A stretch of 64,000 nucleotides of DNA from Noviluteimonas caseinilytica (GCF_018406605.1 NZ_AP024545.1:1674001-1738000), one strand, 5' to 3'; positions 16,527 to 25,658 are shown, counted from the stretch's first letter. A program made the numbers and translations. The notes: a model not told the origin generated them from the letters alone.

Positions 16527-17441
16527 ATGTCCGTCACCTTGATTGCCGTAGTCATCGCCCTCGTCGTGGGCCACACGATGCCCGCGCTCGTCGCGTTGCG
16601 GCGCTACGACTGGTTCATCCGCTGGCTCGAATGGCTGGGCGCGCAGCTCGGCGAGAACACCGGCTGGCGCGGTGGCCTTGGCCTGGTGTTCGCGATCGCG
16701 CCGCCGCTGGTGCTGGTCGCGCTCCTGCAGGCGGCGCTGCACCACGAACCGCTGGGCTTGCTGTCGTTCCTGTTCTCGCTGGCGATCCTGTTCTACGCGT
16801 GGGGTCCGCGCGATCTCGACCATGACGTCGAAGCCGTCGTCGAAGCCGCCGATCCCGACGCGCGCCGCGCCGCCGCCGGCCGCCTGTTCCCGGAACGCGA
16901 CGCGCCGTCGATGGATGGCGGCTCCCTCGTCGAGGCCGTGTTCCGCTGCGCGCTATGGCGCTGGTTCGGCGTGTTGTTCTGGTTCCTGCTGCTCGGCCCG
17001 TTCGGCGCGTTGCTGTATCGCCTCGTCTCGCTGTGCGCGCAGGGCGAAGCCCGCAAGCGCATGCCCGAAGGGGCATCGCAGACCGCGCGCGCGACGCTTG
17101 CGATCCTCGACTGGCCCGTGGCGCAACTGATGACGCTCTCGCTCGCGCTGGTCGGCAACTTCGACAGCGTGTTTTCCGCGTGGAAGGAATCCGGCGGCGC
17201 AGGCTGGACGGGCGACACGCGGTTCCTCGCCGCCGCCGCGCGCGCGAGCGTGCGCAGCGAACTGGCGGACGAAGCCCTCGACGACGTGGATGCCGAATAC
17301 ACCGCCGATGGCGGCAGCACCGTCGCGCGCGTGATCCCCGGCCTGCCGGAACTGCGCGATGCGATGAGCCTGGTGTGGCGCATCCTGCTGTTGTGGCTGG
17401 CGGTGCTGGCGTTGTTCGTGATCGCGGGTTGGGTGGCGTGA
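16527..17441 (+). CDS. ampE: AmpE-like regulatory signalling modulator
   Basis: 304 residues. Four membrane segments are visible: 1-20, about 52-90, about 150-170 and the C-terminal LLLWLAVLALFVIAGWV. The N-terminus and the WRWFGVLFWFLLLGPFGALLYR segment match AmpE/CobD-type proteins. AmpE is an inner-membrane protein co-encoded with AmpD in enterobacteria and linked to beta-lactamase induction; ampD is not next to it here. Assignment is by overall resemblance rather than catalytic residues. Confidence 0.75.
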   Translation: MSVTLIAVVIALVVGHTMPALVALRRYDWFIRWLEWLGAQLGENTGWRGGLGLVFAIAPPLVLVALLQAALHHEPLGLLSFLFSLAILFYAWGPRDLDHDVEAVVEAADPDARRAAAGRLFPERDAPSMDGGSLVEAVFRCALWRWFGVLFWFLLLGPFGALLYRLVSLCAQGEARKRMPEGASQTARATLAILDWPVAQLMTLSLALVGNFDSVFSAWKESGGAGWTGDTRFLAAAARASVRSELADEALDDVDAEYTADGGSTVARVIPGLPELRDAMSLVWRILLLWLAVLALFVIAGWVA

Positions 17442-17463
17442 GTCTGCGCACCCGCGGCTTGCG

Positions 17464-17853
17464 TCAGCGCTTCTTCTCGTAATCCGAGAGCAACTCGATC
17501 AATTCGCGCACCAGCTTGCGCTTGCGCACATGCAACGCGAAGAACGCATCCATCGCGTGCTGGTCCTGCGCGGCGATGCGAAAGACGCCTTGCGGTTCTC
17601 GCACGCGCGTTGATTTGTCTGCGCCGTACTGCAGAACGTTGGGATCAATGCGCAGCAAACTCGCCAAAGCCAACAGATTCCGGTGCCTCGGCATGCTTTT
17701 TCCATGCAACCAGCTGGAGATGGCCTGCGGTGTCGGCGAGTCCCCACCGAAGCGCGGAAGCAGCCTGGCAAGCTCCGAAGGGCTCTCTGCATAGCCTGCT
17801 TGCTTGAGGCATGCACGCAGTCGCTCACCGAACAACGTCTGTTCACTTTTCAT
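17464..17853 (-). CDS. XRE-family transcriptional regulator
   Basis: 129 residues. A helix-turn-helix at about residues 8-60 (SPTPQAISSWLHGKSMPRHRNLLALASLL) of the phage Cro/C1 type; the C-terminal half is basic (HVRKRKLVRELIELLSDYEKK). It is divergent from the Mod-like gene at 17943, with a 90-bp spacer containing the AT-rich stretch CAAATATTCTTTTATGC. It could control that gene, as controller proteins do in restriction-modification loci; this is inference. Confidence 0.82.
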   Translation of the reverse strand: MKSEQTLFGERLRACLKQAGYAESPSELARLLPRFGGDSPTPQAISSWLHGKSMPRHRNLLALASLLRIDPNVLQYGADKSTRVREPQGVFRIAAQDQHAMDAFFALHVRKRKLVRELIELLSDYEKKR

Positions 17854-17942
17854 GGCCGGAAGGTAGGCGGGGGCCTGCGAACGCCATGCAAATATTCTTT
17901 TATGCTCGTCGCCTGAACCACTTTCAGCGGAGGCGGGACGAC

Positions 17943-19394
17943 ATGCCAGCCGAGTTCCTCGAACAGCTCCCCAAGCTCATCCAACCCGGCCGCCGCGTTG
18001 CGCAGCGGTTGTTCGATGCCCGCAAGGGCAGGAATCGCGAACGCGCCGTGCTGAAAGAGTTGATCCGGCCCGTTGAATCTTCCGTTTCAACGCCCGAGGG
18101 CGAATGTTCTCGAATGTTGTGCGGAGATCCCGCCAGCGCCCTCGCGGCGCTCCTCGCGGAACAGGCGAGCGACGCGCCGGTGGACATCGTTGCCGCGGTG
18201 ATCGACGTCCCGCCCGTCGACGTCGGCGACACCGGCCAGGACGATGCCGCCCGGCGCCTGTCCGCGAGCATCCCCGTGTTCGAACTCATCCGCAAACTGA
18301 TGGGCGACACGCAACCGTTGTTCGCGCGCTTCATCGATGGCGAATCCCCGACGATGCGCCTCGTGTTCGAAGCGTTCTGGAGCGCGATCCCGCTGGCGGC
18401 CGACGCGGTCGCACCGAAACTCTCCGCCACGTCCCCGCGCAGCGCGGTCGTCTTCTGTTCCGACGACGCCGATTGGCTCGCCAATGCCGTGGGCGCGTGC
18501 GAAGGCCGCTGGATTGCATGCATCGCGTCCGCTGCGCAGGCCGCGCGTTTCCGCCGCCTGTTGATCGCGCGCAACGCGCCCGCGTTCTCGCACGAAGCGG
18601 TGGGCGCCGCGCCGATCGAATGGGCGCGCCGCCACGTCGGCGCGGGGCATCTCGTCGCCATGCATGCCGCACTGTGGGCGTTCGGTGCCACGCCGGACGT
18701 CGCCGCGCCCGAAGACAGATCGACGCGCGGACGCGCGCGCGCCCCCGATCACGCCATCGGTTTCATGGACCACGCGCGTGGCCGCACGCTGGTGTGGGTC
18801 GACAGCCCGGATCGCTGCACCACCGAAGCGAGCCTGTGCCGCGTGTTGTCCCGGCACGCCCGCACGGAAGGCTGCGACCGCATCGTGCTGCTGGCGTGGC
18901 ACGTCGCCCCGACGCTGCCGCAAGCGATCGCATCGCGCCATGCACCGGCGATCTCCCTGCACACCATCCGCGTACTCCCGCGCGTGAACGGCGGACTGGT
19001 GCGCATCGACCCCGCGGGATTCAAGCACGTGGCGGCCATGCCGGAGGCCACCGTGACCCGGCATCCCGCCGGTGCGAAGGACCACGAGTGGCTCGACGTC
19101 GAATGGGCGCGCGGCGACGAGGCGCCGCTGGATTGGTCGATCGATCCCGACTTCACCGACGACATCTTCCGCGGTGCCTGGCACGCCGCACGCGAGGGCG
19201 CGGCCCTCCCGGTGCGCAGCGTGCGCCTGCGCGTGCCCTGGCGGAACGGCGCGCGCCGCGTGTGCCTGCGAATCACGGACGCTTCGGGTCGCATCGCGGA
19301 CATCGTGCACGTCGTGCGCCACGCCCCGGACGTCCACGTGCATGCCCCTCGGGCCCGCCGCCCGGAGCCGCCGCGACACGAAGCGCTCTGCTAG
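17943..19394 (+). CDS. Degenerate Mod-type DNA-methyltransferase homologue
   Basis: 483 residues. The N-terminus (EFLEQLPKLIQPGRRVAQRLF) and C-terminal domain (LDWSIDPDFTDDIFRGAW, then RRVCLRITDASGR) resemble site-specific adenine methyltransferases of the type III Mod-like family as I recall them. Those proteins normally have NRLIYGDNL and the catalytic DPPF/Y motif. Here the equivalents read SRMLCGDPA and IDVPPVDVGD, so the catalytic DPPY is lost, and much of the methylase core is shortened. A second conserved stretch is RTLVWVDSPDR. GGAGG lies 9 nt before the ATG and the frame is intact, so it is not an obvious pseudogene. No restriction subunit is nearby. It may be a repurposed DNA-binding protein or an R-M remnant. 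Confidence 0.6.
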   Translation: MPAEFLEQLPKLIQPGRRVAQRLFDARKGRNRERAVLKELIRPVESSVSTPEGECSRMLCGDPASALAALLAEQASDAPVDIVAAVIDVPPVDVGDTGQDDAARRLSASIPVFELIRKLMGDTQPLFARFIDGESPTMRLVFEAFWSAIPLAADAVAPKLSATSPRSAVVFCSDDADWLANAVGACEGRWIACIASAAQAARFRRLLIARNAPAFSHEAVGAAPIEWARRHVGAGHLVAMHAALWAFGATPDVAAPEDRSTRGRARAPDHAIGFMDHARGRTLVWVDSPDRCTTEASLCRVLSRHARTEGCDRIVLLAWHVAPTLPQAIASRHAPAISLHTIRVLPRVNGGLVRIDPAGFKHVAAMPEATVTRHPAGAKDHEWLDVEWARGDEAPLDWSIDPDFTDDIFRGAWHAAREGAALPVRSVRLRVPWRNGARRVCLRITDASGRIADIVHVVRHAPDVHVHAPRARRPEPPRHEALC

Positions 19395-19422
19395 TCTGCC
19401 GCCGCATCCGAAGGGGAGCGGC

Positions 19423-21261
19423 ATGGCGCACAACCAGTTCGAACTGTTGCGGCAACGGCGCTTCCTGCCGTTCTTCCTCACGCAATCGCTCGGCGCGTTC
19501 AACGACAACGTGTACCGCCAGGCCATCATCGGCCTGCTCGGGTGGCTGGCCGTCGCCGATGCGCAGCGCACGCTCTACACCAACCTCGCGCCCGCGATCT
19601 TCATCCTGCCGTACTTCCTGTTCTCCGCGCCCGCCGGGCAGATCGCGGAGAAGCTGGAGAAGTCGAAGCTGATCCGCATCACCACGATGATGGAGATCGT
19701 GATCATGTCGATCGCCGCCATCGGCTTCATGTTGCAGGACATGGTCGTGTTGCTGGTCGCGCTGTTCTGCACCGGCGTGCAGTCCACGCTGTTCGGGCCC
19801 GTGAAGTATTCGATCCTGCCCTCGGTGCTCAAGCCGGAGGAACTCACGGGCGGCAACGGCCTGGTCGAAATGGGCACGTCGGTGTTCATCCTCGCCGGCA
19901 TGTTGCTGGGCGGGTTGCTGTTCAAGCTGGGGGGCGCGCACGGGCCGCTCATCGCGGGCGGCACGATCATCGCACTCGCGATCCTCGGCAACCTGGTGAG
20001 CCGCGCGATCCCGCCGGTGCCCGCCGCGGCGCCGGACCTGAAGATCCGCTGGAACCCCATCCCCGAGTCGATCCACATCCTGCGCATGCTGCGCAAGCAA
20101 CCCGCGGTGCGGAATTCGGTGCTGGGCGTGTCGTGGTTCTGGTTCGTCGGCACGGTGCTGACCGCGCAATTCCCCACCTATGCGCAGGTGCAGCTGGGCG
20201 GCGATGAAACCGCGTACCTGCAGTTGCTTGCGGTGTTCTCGGTGGCGACGGGCGTGGGCTCGCTGCTGTGCGAAAAACTGTCTGCGCGCACGGTGGAAAT
20301 CGGCCTCGTGCCGCTGGGTGCGTTCGGGATGAGCGTGTTCCTGTTCGTGCTGTCCTTCGCGCCGGTCGGCTCGCGCACGCACGTGCTGGTGGCGCTGTCG
20401 GGCATCGGCGTGTTCGCGGGCTTCTTCGTGGTGCCGCTGTTCGCGCTGATCCAGAGCCGCACGCCGAAGGCCGAACTGTCGCGCGTGATCGCCGGCATGA
20501 ACATCCAGAACGCGGCCTTCATCGTGGGCGCCGCGATCGCGGGCATCGCCACGCAGCGCTGGCTCGGCTGGACGATCCCGCAGGTGTTCCTCGCGCTGGC
20601 GATCGTCCACACGCTGGTCGCGCTGTGGATCTTCACGATCGTCCCCGAATTCCTGATGCGCTTCCTGAGCTGGGTGTTCGTGCGCACGCTGTACCGGTTG
20701 CGCGTGCAAGGCGTGGAGGAATTCGTGCCGGACGAAGGCCCCGCGCTGATCGTGTGCAACCACGTCAGCTACATGGACGCGCTGATCCTGGCCGCCAGCA
20801 TCCCGCGCCCGGTGCGCTTCGTCATGTACTACAAGATCTTCGACATCCCGGTGATGCGCTGGATCTTCCGCACCGCGAAGGCGATCCCGATCGCGGGCGC
20901 GCGCGAGAATCCGGAGCTGATGCAACGCGCGTTCGACGAGATCGATGCAGCCCTGGCCGAAGGCGAGCTCGTCGGCATCTTCCCCGAAGGCGCGCTGACG
21001 AAGGACGGCGACATCGCCCCGTTCAAGTCGGGCATCGAGCGCGTGCTGGTGCGCCGCAGCGTGCCGGTGGTGCCGATGGCGCTGCGTGGCATGTGGTCGA
21101 GCATGTGGAGCCGTCGCGACGGCAAGCTCAAGCGCATGCGCGTGCCGCGGCGCTTCCGCGCGCACGTCGAAGTGGTGGCGGCCGCGCCGGTGGACGGACA
21201 CGTGGTGACGGCGGAACTGATGGAAGCGAAGGTGCGGGAATTGCGCGGCGACGCCGCGTAA
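19423..21261 (+). CDS. LplT-like MFS transporter fused to PlsC-type acyltransferase
   Basis: 612 residues. Residues about 1-410 form a 12-helix major facilitator domain starting LLRQRRFLPFFLTQSLGAFNDN, as in lysophospholipid transporter LplT. Residues about 430-610 are a PlsC acyltransferase with NHVSYMD (H-x4-D motif) and FPEGALTKDG. Related proteins flip lysophospholipids across the inner membrane and re-acylate them; the Aas acyl-ACP synthetase domain found in three-part fusions is absent. GGGGAG lies 5 nt before the ATG. Single-gene unit. Confidence 0.88.
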   Translation: MAHNQFELLRQRRFLPFFLTQSLGAFNDNVYRQAIIGLLGWLAVADAQRTLYTNLAPAIFILPYFLFSAPAGQIAEKLEKSKLIRITTMMEIVIMSIAAIGFMLQDMVVLLVALFCTGVQSTLFGPVKYSILPSVLKPEELTGGNGLVEMGTSVFILAGMLLGGLLFKLGGAHGPLIAGGTIIALAILGNLVSRAIPPVPAAAPDLKIRWNPIPESIHILRMLRKQPAVRNSVLGVSWFWFVGTVLTAQFPTYAQVQLGGDETAYLQLLAVFSVATGVGSLLCEKLSARTVEIGLVPLGAFGMSVFLFVLSFAPVGSRTHVLVALSGIGVFAGFFVVPLFALIQSRTPKAELSRVIAGMNIQNAAFIVGAAIAGIATQRWLGWTIPQVFLALAIVHTLVALWIFTIVPEFLMRFLSWVFVRTLYRLRVQGVEEFVPDEGPALIVCNHVSYMDALILAASIPRPVRFVMYYKIFDIPVMRWIFRTAKAIPIAGARENPELMQRAFDEIDAALAEGELVGIFPEGALTKDGDIAPFKSGIERVLVRRSVPVVPMALRGMWSSMWSRRDGKLKRMRVPRRFRAHVEVVAAAPVDGHVVTAELMEAKVRELRGDAA

Positions 21262-21270
21262 GCAATCGCG

Positions 21271-21474
21271 CTAGCGTCGGAAGAAGAACGCGCACGCGAT
21301 CCTGGCCGCGTAGAACAGCACGCCGCCGACAAGAAACAGTTGCCACCAATGCTGCACGGCGAAGTTCCAGAAGCCGGTGCCGTGGAGGGACGGCACGAAC
21401 ACCGCGCCCAGGCAGGCGATCCCGGGGAGCAGGAAGACACTCGCCAGCGCGCCACACGCGTTTCGTCGATGCAT
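21271..21474 (-). CDS. Small putative membrane protein
   Basis: 67 residues with two hydrophobic segments (ALASVFLLPGIACLGAVFV and FLVGGVLFYAARIACAFFF) and a basic C-terminus FFFRR. It may insert twice in the inner membrane. No clear ribosome binding site precedes ATG 21474, and a longer frame upstream looks non-coding. It converges on the MFS-acyltransferase gene 9 nt away. Unrecognised; moderate doubt that it is expressed. Confidence 0.45.
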   Translation of the reverse strand: MHRRNACGALASVFLLPGIACLGAVFVPSLHGTGFWNFAVQHWWQLFLVGGVLFYAARIACAFFFRR

Positions 21475-21712
21475 GGCGCGTCCGGTGACAGGGCGAGGGC
21501 CCCATGGTGCCGCATGCGATGCGGCCCGCGAACCGGGACAAATTCGCAGCCGCGCGCGTGCCGGCTTCGCGCGGCGCCCGCCGTCGTTTCGCGCGCGCCG
21601 CGCTTCCCGACCGACGTCGCATCCACCCCCGTGCGCCATCCGGAAGCTGCCGACGGCGGCCGCGCCCCCGTGCGCCGTCCTACCCAACCACTTGCATAAA
21701 AAATACAACCAC

Positions 21713-22045
21713 ATGCATACTCCCGCCACCCTGAAGCGCTTGTTCTGGATGGGTTCCGCGCTCGAGGACCTCCGTGCATTTACGCCCCTGGCGCGGGCGG
21801 AAGCCGGGATCGACCTCGGGCTGGTGCAGCACGGCGTCGAGCCGCGCGACTGGAAGCCGATGCCGGTCGTGGGGCGCGGTGTCCGCGAGATCCGCGTCCG
21901 CACCGCCGGCGGCACGTGGCGCGTGTTCTACGTCGTCGAAAACGAGACCGCGGTCTACGTGCTGCACGCCTTCCGGAAGACAACGCAGAAGACCTCGCAG
22001 GCCGACATCACCCGCGGTCGCGCCCGTTACCGTTCGATCCAATGA
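21713..22045 (+). CDS. RelE/HigB-type toxin (Gp49-like)
   Basis: 110 residues. RelE-superfamily mRNA-interferase fold of the HigB/phage Gp49-like group: LFWMGSALEDLRAF, GVREIRVRTAGGTWRVFYVV, and LHAFRKTTQKTSQADI, where FRKTxQKT is the characteristic C-terminal basic motif. It would cleave mRNA on ribosomes when not bound by its antitoxin. Toxin precedes antitoxin, the usual order for higBA. An AT-rich segment (CATAAAAAATACAACC) just upstream is a likely promoter/operator. Confidence 0.88.
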   Translation: MHTPATLKRLFWMGSALEDLRAFTPLARAEAGIDLGLVQHGVEPRDWKPMPVVGRGVREIRVRTAGGTWRVFYVVENETAVYVLHAFRKTTQKTSQADITRGRARYRSIQ

Positions 22046-22059
22046 CGCAGGAGACTCCC

Positions 22060-22374
22060 ATGCGCAAACCCGCCACCGACCACGCGATCGATGACGCCAC
22101 CATCCGCCCCTCCAGCGGCAACGTCTTCATCGACCTCGGCTTCGTCGAAGCCGAAGCGCAGGTGCTCGCCCTGCGCGTCGAGCTCATGGCCGCGCTCGAA
22201 AAACACATCAAGGCCAACCGCATGACGCAGGTCGCGGCGTCGAAGATCCTCGGCGTCAGCCAGGGGCGCGTGTCGGACCTGTCGCGCGGGAAGGTCGAGA
22301 AGTTCAGCCTCGACACGCTGGTGCTGTTCGCCGCGAAGCTGGGCAAGCCCGCGCGGCTGGAGTTCGCCTGGTAG
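22060..22374 (+). CDS. HigA-type XRE antitoxin
   Basis: 104 residues. The C-terminal helix-turn-helix (MTQVAASKILGVSQGRVSDL) has the form found in antitoxins partnered with Gp49-like toxins; the N-terminal half should bind the toxin. ATG 22060 is preceded by GGAG; an alternative in-frame ATG at 22042 overlaps the toxin stop (ATGA). The protein should neutralise the upstream toxin and repress the operon. Convergent with purD 6 nt away. Confidence 0.88.
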   Translation: MRKPATDHAIDDATIRPSSGNVFIDLGFVEAEAQVLALRVELMAALEKHIKANRMTQVAASKILGVSQGRVSDLSRGKVEKFSLDTLVLFAAKLGKPARLEFAW

Positions 22375-22380
22375 GCGCCG

Positions 22381-23685
22381 TCAGCGCGCCGGGCCGGCGT
22401 GTTCGCGCTCGCGCTCGATCGCGCGCCAGCCGATGTCGTGGCGGTGGAACTCCCCGCGCCACGAAATCCCCGCGATCTCTGCGTACGCGCGCTTCTGCGC
22501 CGCCTCCACCGTCTCGCCCAGCGCGCACACGCACAACACGCGGCCGCCGCTGGTGACCACGTGGTCGCCCTCCACGCGCGTGCCGGCATGGAACACCTTC
22601 GTGCCGCGCACATCGGGCACATCCCACCCGCCGATGATGTCGCCCAGCGTCGGCGTGCCCGGGTAGTGCTCCGCCGCCATCACCACGCCGAGGGACGGGC
22701 GCTGGTCCCACTCCACGTGCGCGCGGTCCAGCGTGCCGTCGATCGCGGCTTCCACCAGGACCACCAGGTCGGAACGCAACCGCATCATCACCGGCTGCGT
22801 TTCCGGATCGCCGAAGCGCACGTTGAATTCGATCACCTTCGGCGCGCCCGCCTTGTCGATCATCAGCCCCGCGTAGAGGAAGCCGGTGAACGGCACGCCG
22901 TCGGCGATCATGCCGCGCACGGTGGGCTCGACCACCTCGCGCATCACGCGCGCATGCACTTCTGGCGTCACGACGGGCGCGGGCGAATACGCACCCATGC
23001 CGCCGGTGTTGGGCCCGGTGTCGCCGTCGTGCGCGCGCTTGTGGTCCTGCGACGTCGCCATCGGCAGCGCATGCGTGCCGTCGACCATCGAGATGAAGCT
23101 CGCCTCTTCGCCGTCGAGGAACTCCTCGATCACCACGCGCGCGCCCGCCGCGCCGAACGCGTTGCCGGCGAGCATGTCGGTGATCGCGGCTTCGGCCTCG
23201 GGCAGCGTCATCGCCACGATCACGCCCTTGCCCGCGGCGAGGCCATCGGCCTTGACGACGATCGGTGCGCCCTGCGCGCGCACGTACGCGAGCGCTTCGT
23301 CCACGTCCGTGTGCACGGCGTAGTGCGCCGTCGGGATCCCGTGGCGCGCGAGGAATTCCTTCGCGAACGCCTTGCTGCCTTCCAGTTGCGCCGCCGCGGC
23401 CGTGGGGCCGAACACGCGCAACCCCGCGGCGCGAAAACGATCCACGACGCCCGCGACCAGCGGCTGCTCCGGCCCCACCACCGTCAACGCGATGCCTTCG
23501 CGCTCCACCAGCGCGAGCAGGCCGTCGATGTCCGTCGCGCTCACGCCCGCGTTGCGGCACTTGGTTTCGCTGGCCGTGCCCGCGTTGCCCGGGGCGACGA
23601 TGACGGCCTCGACGCGCTTGGACTGCGCGAGCTTCCAGGCCAGCGCATGTTCGCGACCGCCGGAACCGAGGACCAGGACCTTCAT
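22381..23685 (-). CDS. purD: Phosphoribosylamine-glycine ligase PurD
   Basis: 434 residues, full length. It joins 5-phosphoribosylamine and glycine with ATP, step two of de novo purine synthesis; cytosolic. N-terminal MKVLVLGSGGREHALAWKL and the ATP-grasp core (IVVKADGLAAGKGVIVA, GPNTGGMGAYSPAP, VIEFNVRFGDPETQ) are intact. AAGGAG precedes the ATG. It lies 28 nt downstream of purH, so the two form an operon; no PurR-like operator was found by eye. Confidence 0.97.
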   Translation of the reverse strand: MKVLVLGSGGREHALAWKLAQSKRVEAVIVAPGNAGTASETKCRNAGVSATDIDGLLALVEREGIALTVVGPEQPLVAGVVDRFRAAGLRVFGPTAAAAQLEGSKAFAKEFLARHGIPTAHYAVHTDVDEALAYVRAQGAPIVVKADGLAAGKGVIVAMTLPEAEAAITDMLAGNAFGAAGARVVIEEFLDGEEASFISMVDGTHALPMATSQDHKRAHDGDTGPNTGGMGAYSPAPVVTPEVHARVMREVVEPTVRGMIADGVPFTGFLYAGLMIDKAGAPKVIEFNVRFGDPETQPVMMRLRSDLVVLVEAAIDGTLDRAHVEWDQRPSLGVVMAAEHYPGTPTLGDIIGGWDVPDVRGTKVFHAGTRVEGDHVVTSGGRVLCVCALGETVEAAQKRAYAEIAGISWRGEFHRHDIGWRAIEREREHAGPAR

Positions 23686-23713
23686 GCGCGACTCCTTGCG
23701 AATGGAACGAACG

Positions 23714-25285
23714 TCAGTGGCGGAAATGGCGGATGCCGGTGAACACCATCGCGATGCCGTGTTCGTCGGCCGCCGCGATCGTCTCGTTGTCGCGCATCGA
23801 ACCGCCCGGCTGGATCACCGCGCGGATCCCCGCGGCCGCCGCGGCATCGATGCCGTCGCGGAACGGGAAGAACGCATCGCTCGCCATCGCCGAGCCCGGC
23901 ACCGCGATGCCCGCTTCCTCGGCCTTCAGCGCCGCGATCTTCGCCGACACCACGCGGCTCATCTGGCCCGCGCCGATGCCCACGGTGCGGCCGTCGCGCG
24001 CATAGACGATGGCGTTGGACTTCACGTACTTCGCCACGCGCCAGGCGAACAGCATGTCGGCGAGTTCGGCCGGCGTCGGCGCGCGCTGCGTGACCACCTT
24101 GAGTTCGTCGCGCGTCACTTCGCGGATGTCGCTCGTCTGCATCAGCAGGCCCGAGCCCACGCGCTTGACGTCGAAATTGTTGCGGCCTTCGCCGTGCGGG
24201 ATGCGCAGCACGCGCACGTTGGCCTTCTTCTTCGCGTAATCGAGCGCACCGGACTCGTAGTCCGGCGCGATCAGCACTTCGACGAACTGCCGGTCCAGGA
24301 TCGTCTTCGCCGTGGCCGCATCCAGCGTGCGGTTGAACGCGATGATGCCGCCGAAGGCCGACGTCGGATCCGTCGAATACGCCGCTTCGTAGGCCGCCGC
24401 GTTGTCCGCGGCCTCGGCTACGCCGCAGGGATTGGCGTGCTTGACGATCACGCACGCGGTGCCTTCGAACTGGCGCACGCATTCCCACGCCGCATCGGCG
24501 TCGGCGAGGTTGTTGAACGACAGTTCCTTGCCCTGCAGCTGCGTGAACGTGGCGAGCGTGCCGGGCACCGGGTACAGATCGCGGTAGAACGCGCCGTGCT
24601 GGTGCGGGTTCTCGCCGTAGCGCAGGTCCATCACCTTCACGAAGTTGCTGTTCTGCTGCGCGGGGAACAAGCCACGCGCGCCGTCGTCGCCGATGGACGA
24701 CAGGTAATCGCTGATGCACGCGTCGTACTGCGCGACGCGATTGAACGCCGCCACCGACAACGCGAAGCGCGTGCGCGCCGACAGCGTGCCGGCGTTGCCC
24801 TGCAATTCGTCGAGCAGCGCGGCGTACTGCGCCGGATCGGTGGCCACCGCGACGCGCGCGAAATTCTTCGCCGCCGACCGCAGCATGGCCGGACCGCCGA
24901 TGTCGATGTTCTCGACGATCTCGTCCATCGTGCTCGCAGGATCGGCGGACACCTTCTCGAACGGATACAGGTTGAGCACCAGCAGGTCGATCGCGCCGAT
25001 GCCGTGCTGCGCCATCACTGCGTCATCCGTGCCGCTGCGGCCCAGCAGGCCGCCGTGCACCATCGGATGCAGCGTCTTGACGCGGCCGTCCATCATTTCG
25101 GGGAAACCCGTGAGGTCGCTGACGTCCTTCGCCGGCAAACCCGCGTCGCGCAAGGCTTTGGCGGTGCCGCCGGTGGACACCAGCTCGACGCCCAGCGCCG
25201 ACAGCGCGCGCGCGAAATCCACGAGGCCGGTCTTGTCGGAAACGGACAGCAAGGCCCGGCGCACGGGCAGTCGGTCGGCGGTCAT
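23714..25285 (-). CDS. purH: Bifunctional AICAR transformylase/IMP cyclohydrolase PurH
   Basis: 523 residues, full length. Residues about 1-200 are the IMP cyclohydrolase (MGS-like) domain (RALLSVSDKTGLVDFARAL, STGGTAKALRDAG). The rest is the transformylase with VKHANPCGVA and the C-terminal GGSMRDNETIAAADEHGIAMVFTG region. It catalyses the last two steps to IMP; cytosolic. It is between fis and purD on the same strand, the arrangement usual in xanthomonads. Confidence 0.97.
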   Translation of the reverse strand: MTADRLPVRRALLSVSDKTGLVDFARALSALGVELVSTGGTAKALRDAGLPAKDVSDLTGFPEMMDGRVKTLHPMVHGGLLGRSGTDDAVMAQHGIGAIDLLVLNLYPFEKVSADPASTMDEIVENIDIGGPAMLRSAAKNFARVAVATDPAQYAALLDELQGNAGTLSARTRFALSVAAFNRVAQYDACISDYLSSIGDDGARGLFPAQQNSNFVKVMDLRYGENPHQHGAFYRDLYPVPGTLATFTQLQGKELSFNNLADADAAWECVRQFEGTACVIVKHANPCGVAEAADNAAAYEAAYSTDPTSAFGGIIAFNRTLDAATAKTILDRQFVEVLIAPDYESGALDYAKKKANVRVLRIPHGEGRNNFDVKRVGSGLLMQTSDIREVTRDELKVVTQRAPTPAELADMLFAWRVAKYVKSNAIVYARDGRTVGIGAGQMSRVVSAKIAALKAEEAGIAVPGSAMASDAFFPFRDGIDAAAAAGIRAVIQPGGSMRDNETIAAADEHGIAMVFTGIRHFRH

Positions 25286-25367
25286 GCGGGCATCGCAGCG
25301 GGGGGAGGCCGCGAATTATAGCGGGGCGGACGGAACCGGCCGGTGGCGCGGTGCCGCCGGGCAGGGA

Positions 25368-25658
25368 TCAACCGAGCCCGTAGTCCCGCAGCTTCTTGCG
25401 CAGCGTGGCGCGATGGATACCGAGCATCGTGGCGGCGCGGCTCTGGTTGCCGTCGCAATACTTCAGCACTTCGGCGAACAGCGGGATCTCGAGTTCGCGC
25501 AGCGCGATGTTGTACAGCTCCTGCGTTTCGCAACCGTCGAGGTCGCGCAGGTAGCGACGCACCGAATTCGCGACGTGGTCGCGCAACGGCGGACGCTGGC
25601 CGGTACGGGGGCTGTCTTGTCGATCGGCGGCGGCGTTCAGAACAGCATCCCCTGGCAC
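25368..25658 (-). CDS. fis: DNA-binding protein Fis
   Basis: 96 residues, as in E. coli (98). The C-terminal helix-turn-helix GNQSRAATMLGIHRATLRKKL is nearly canonical, and the LRDHVANSVRRYL region matches the N-terminal dimerisation part. Fis is a nucleoid protein that bends DNA and activates growth-related promoters. It lies between purH and the zinc-ribbon gene, in place of the dusB-fis pair of enterobacteria. Confidence 0.93.
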   Translation of the reverse strand: MPGDAVLNAAADRQDSPRTGQRPPLRDHVANSVRRYLRDLDGCETQELYNIALRELEIPLFAEVLKYCDGNQSRAATMLGIHRATLRKKLRDYGLG

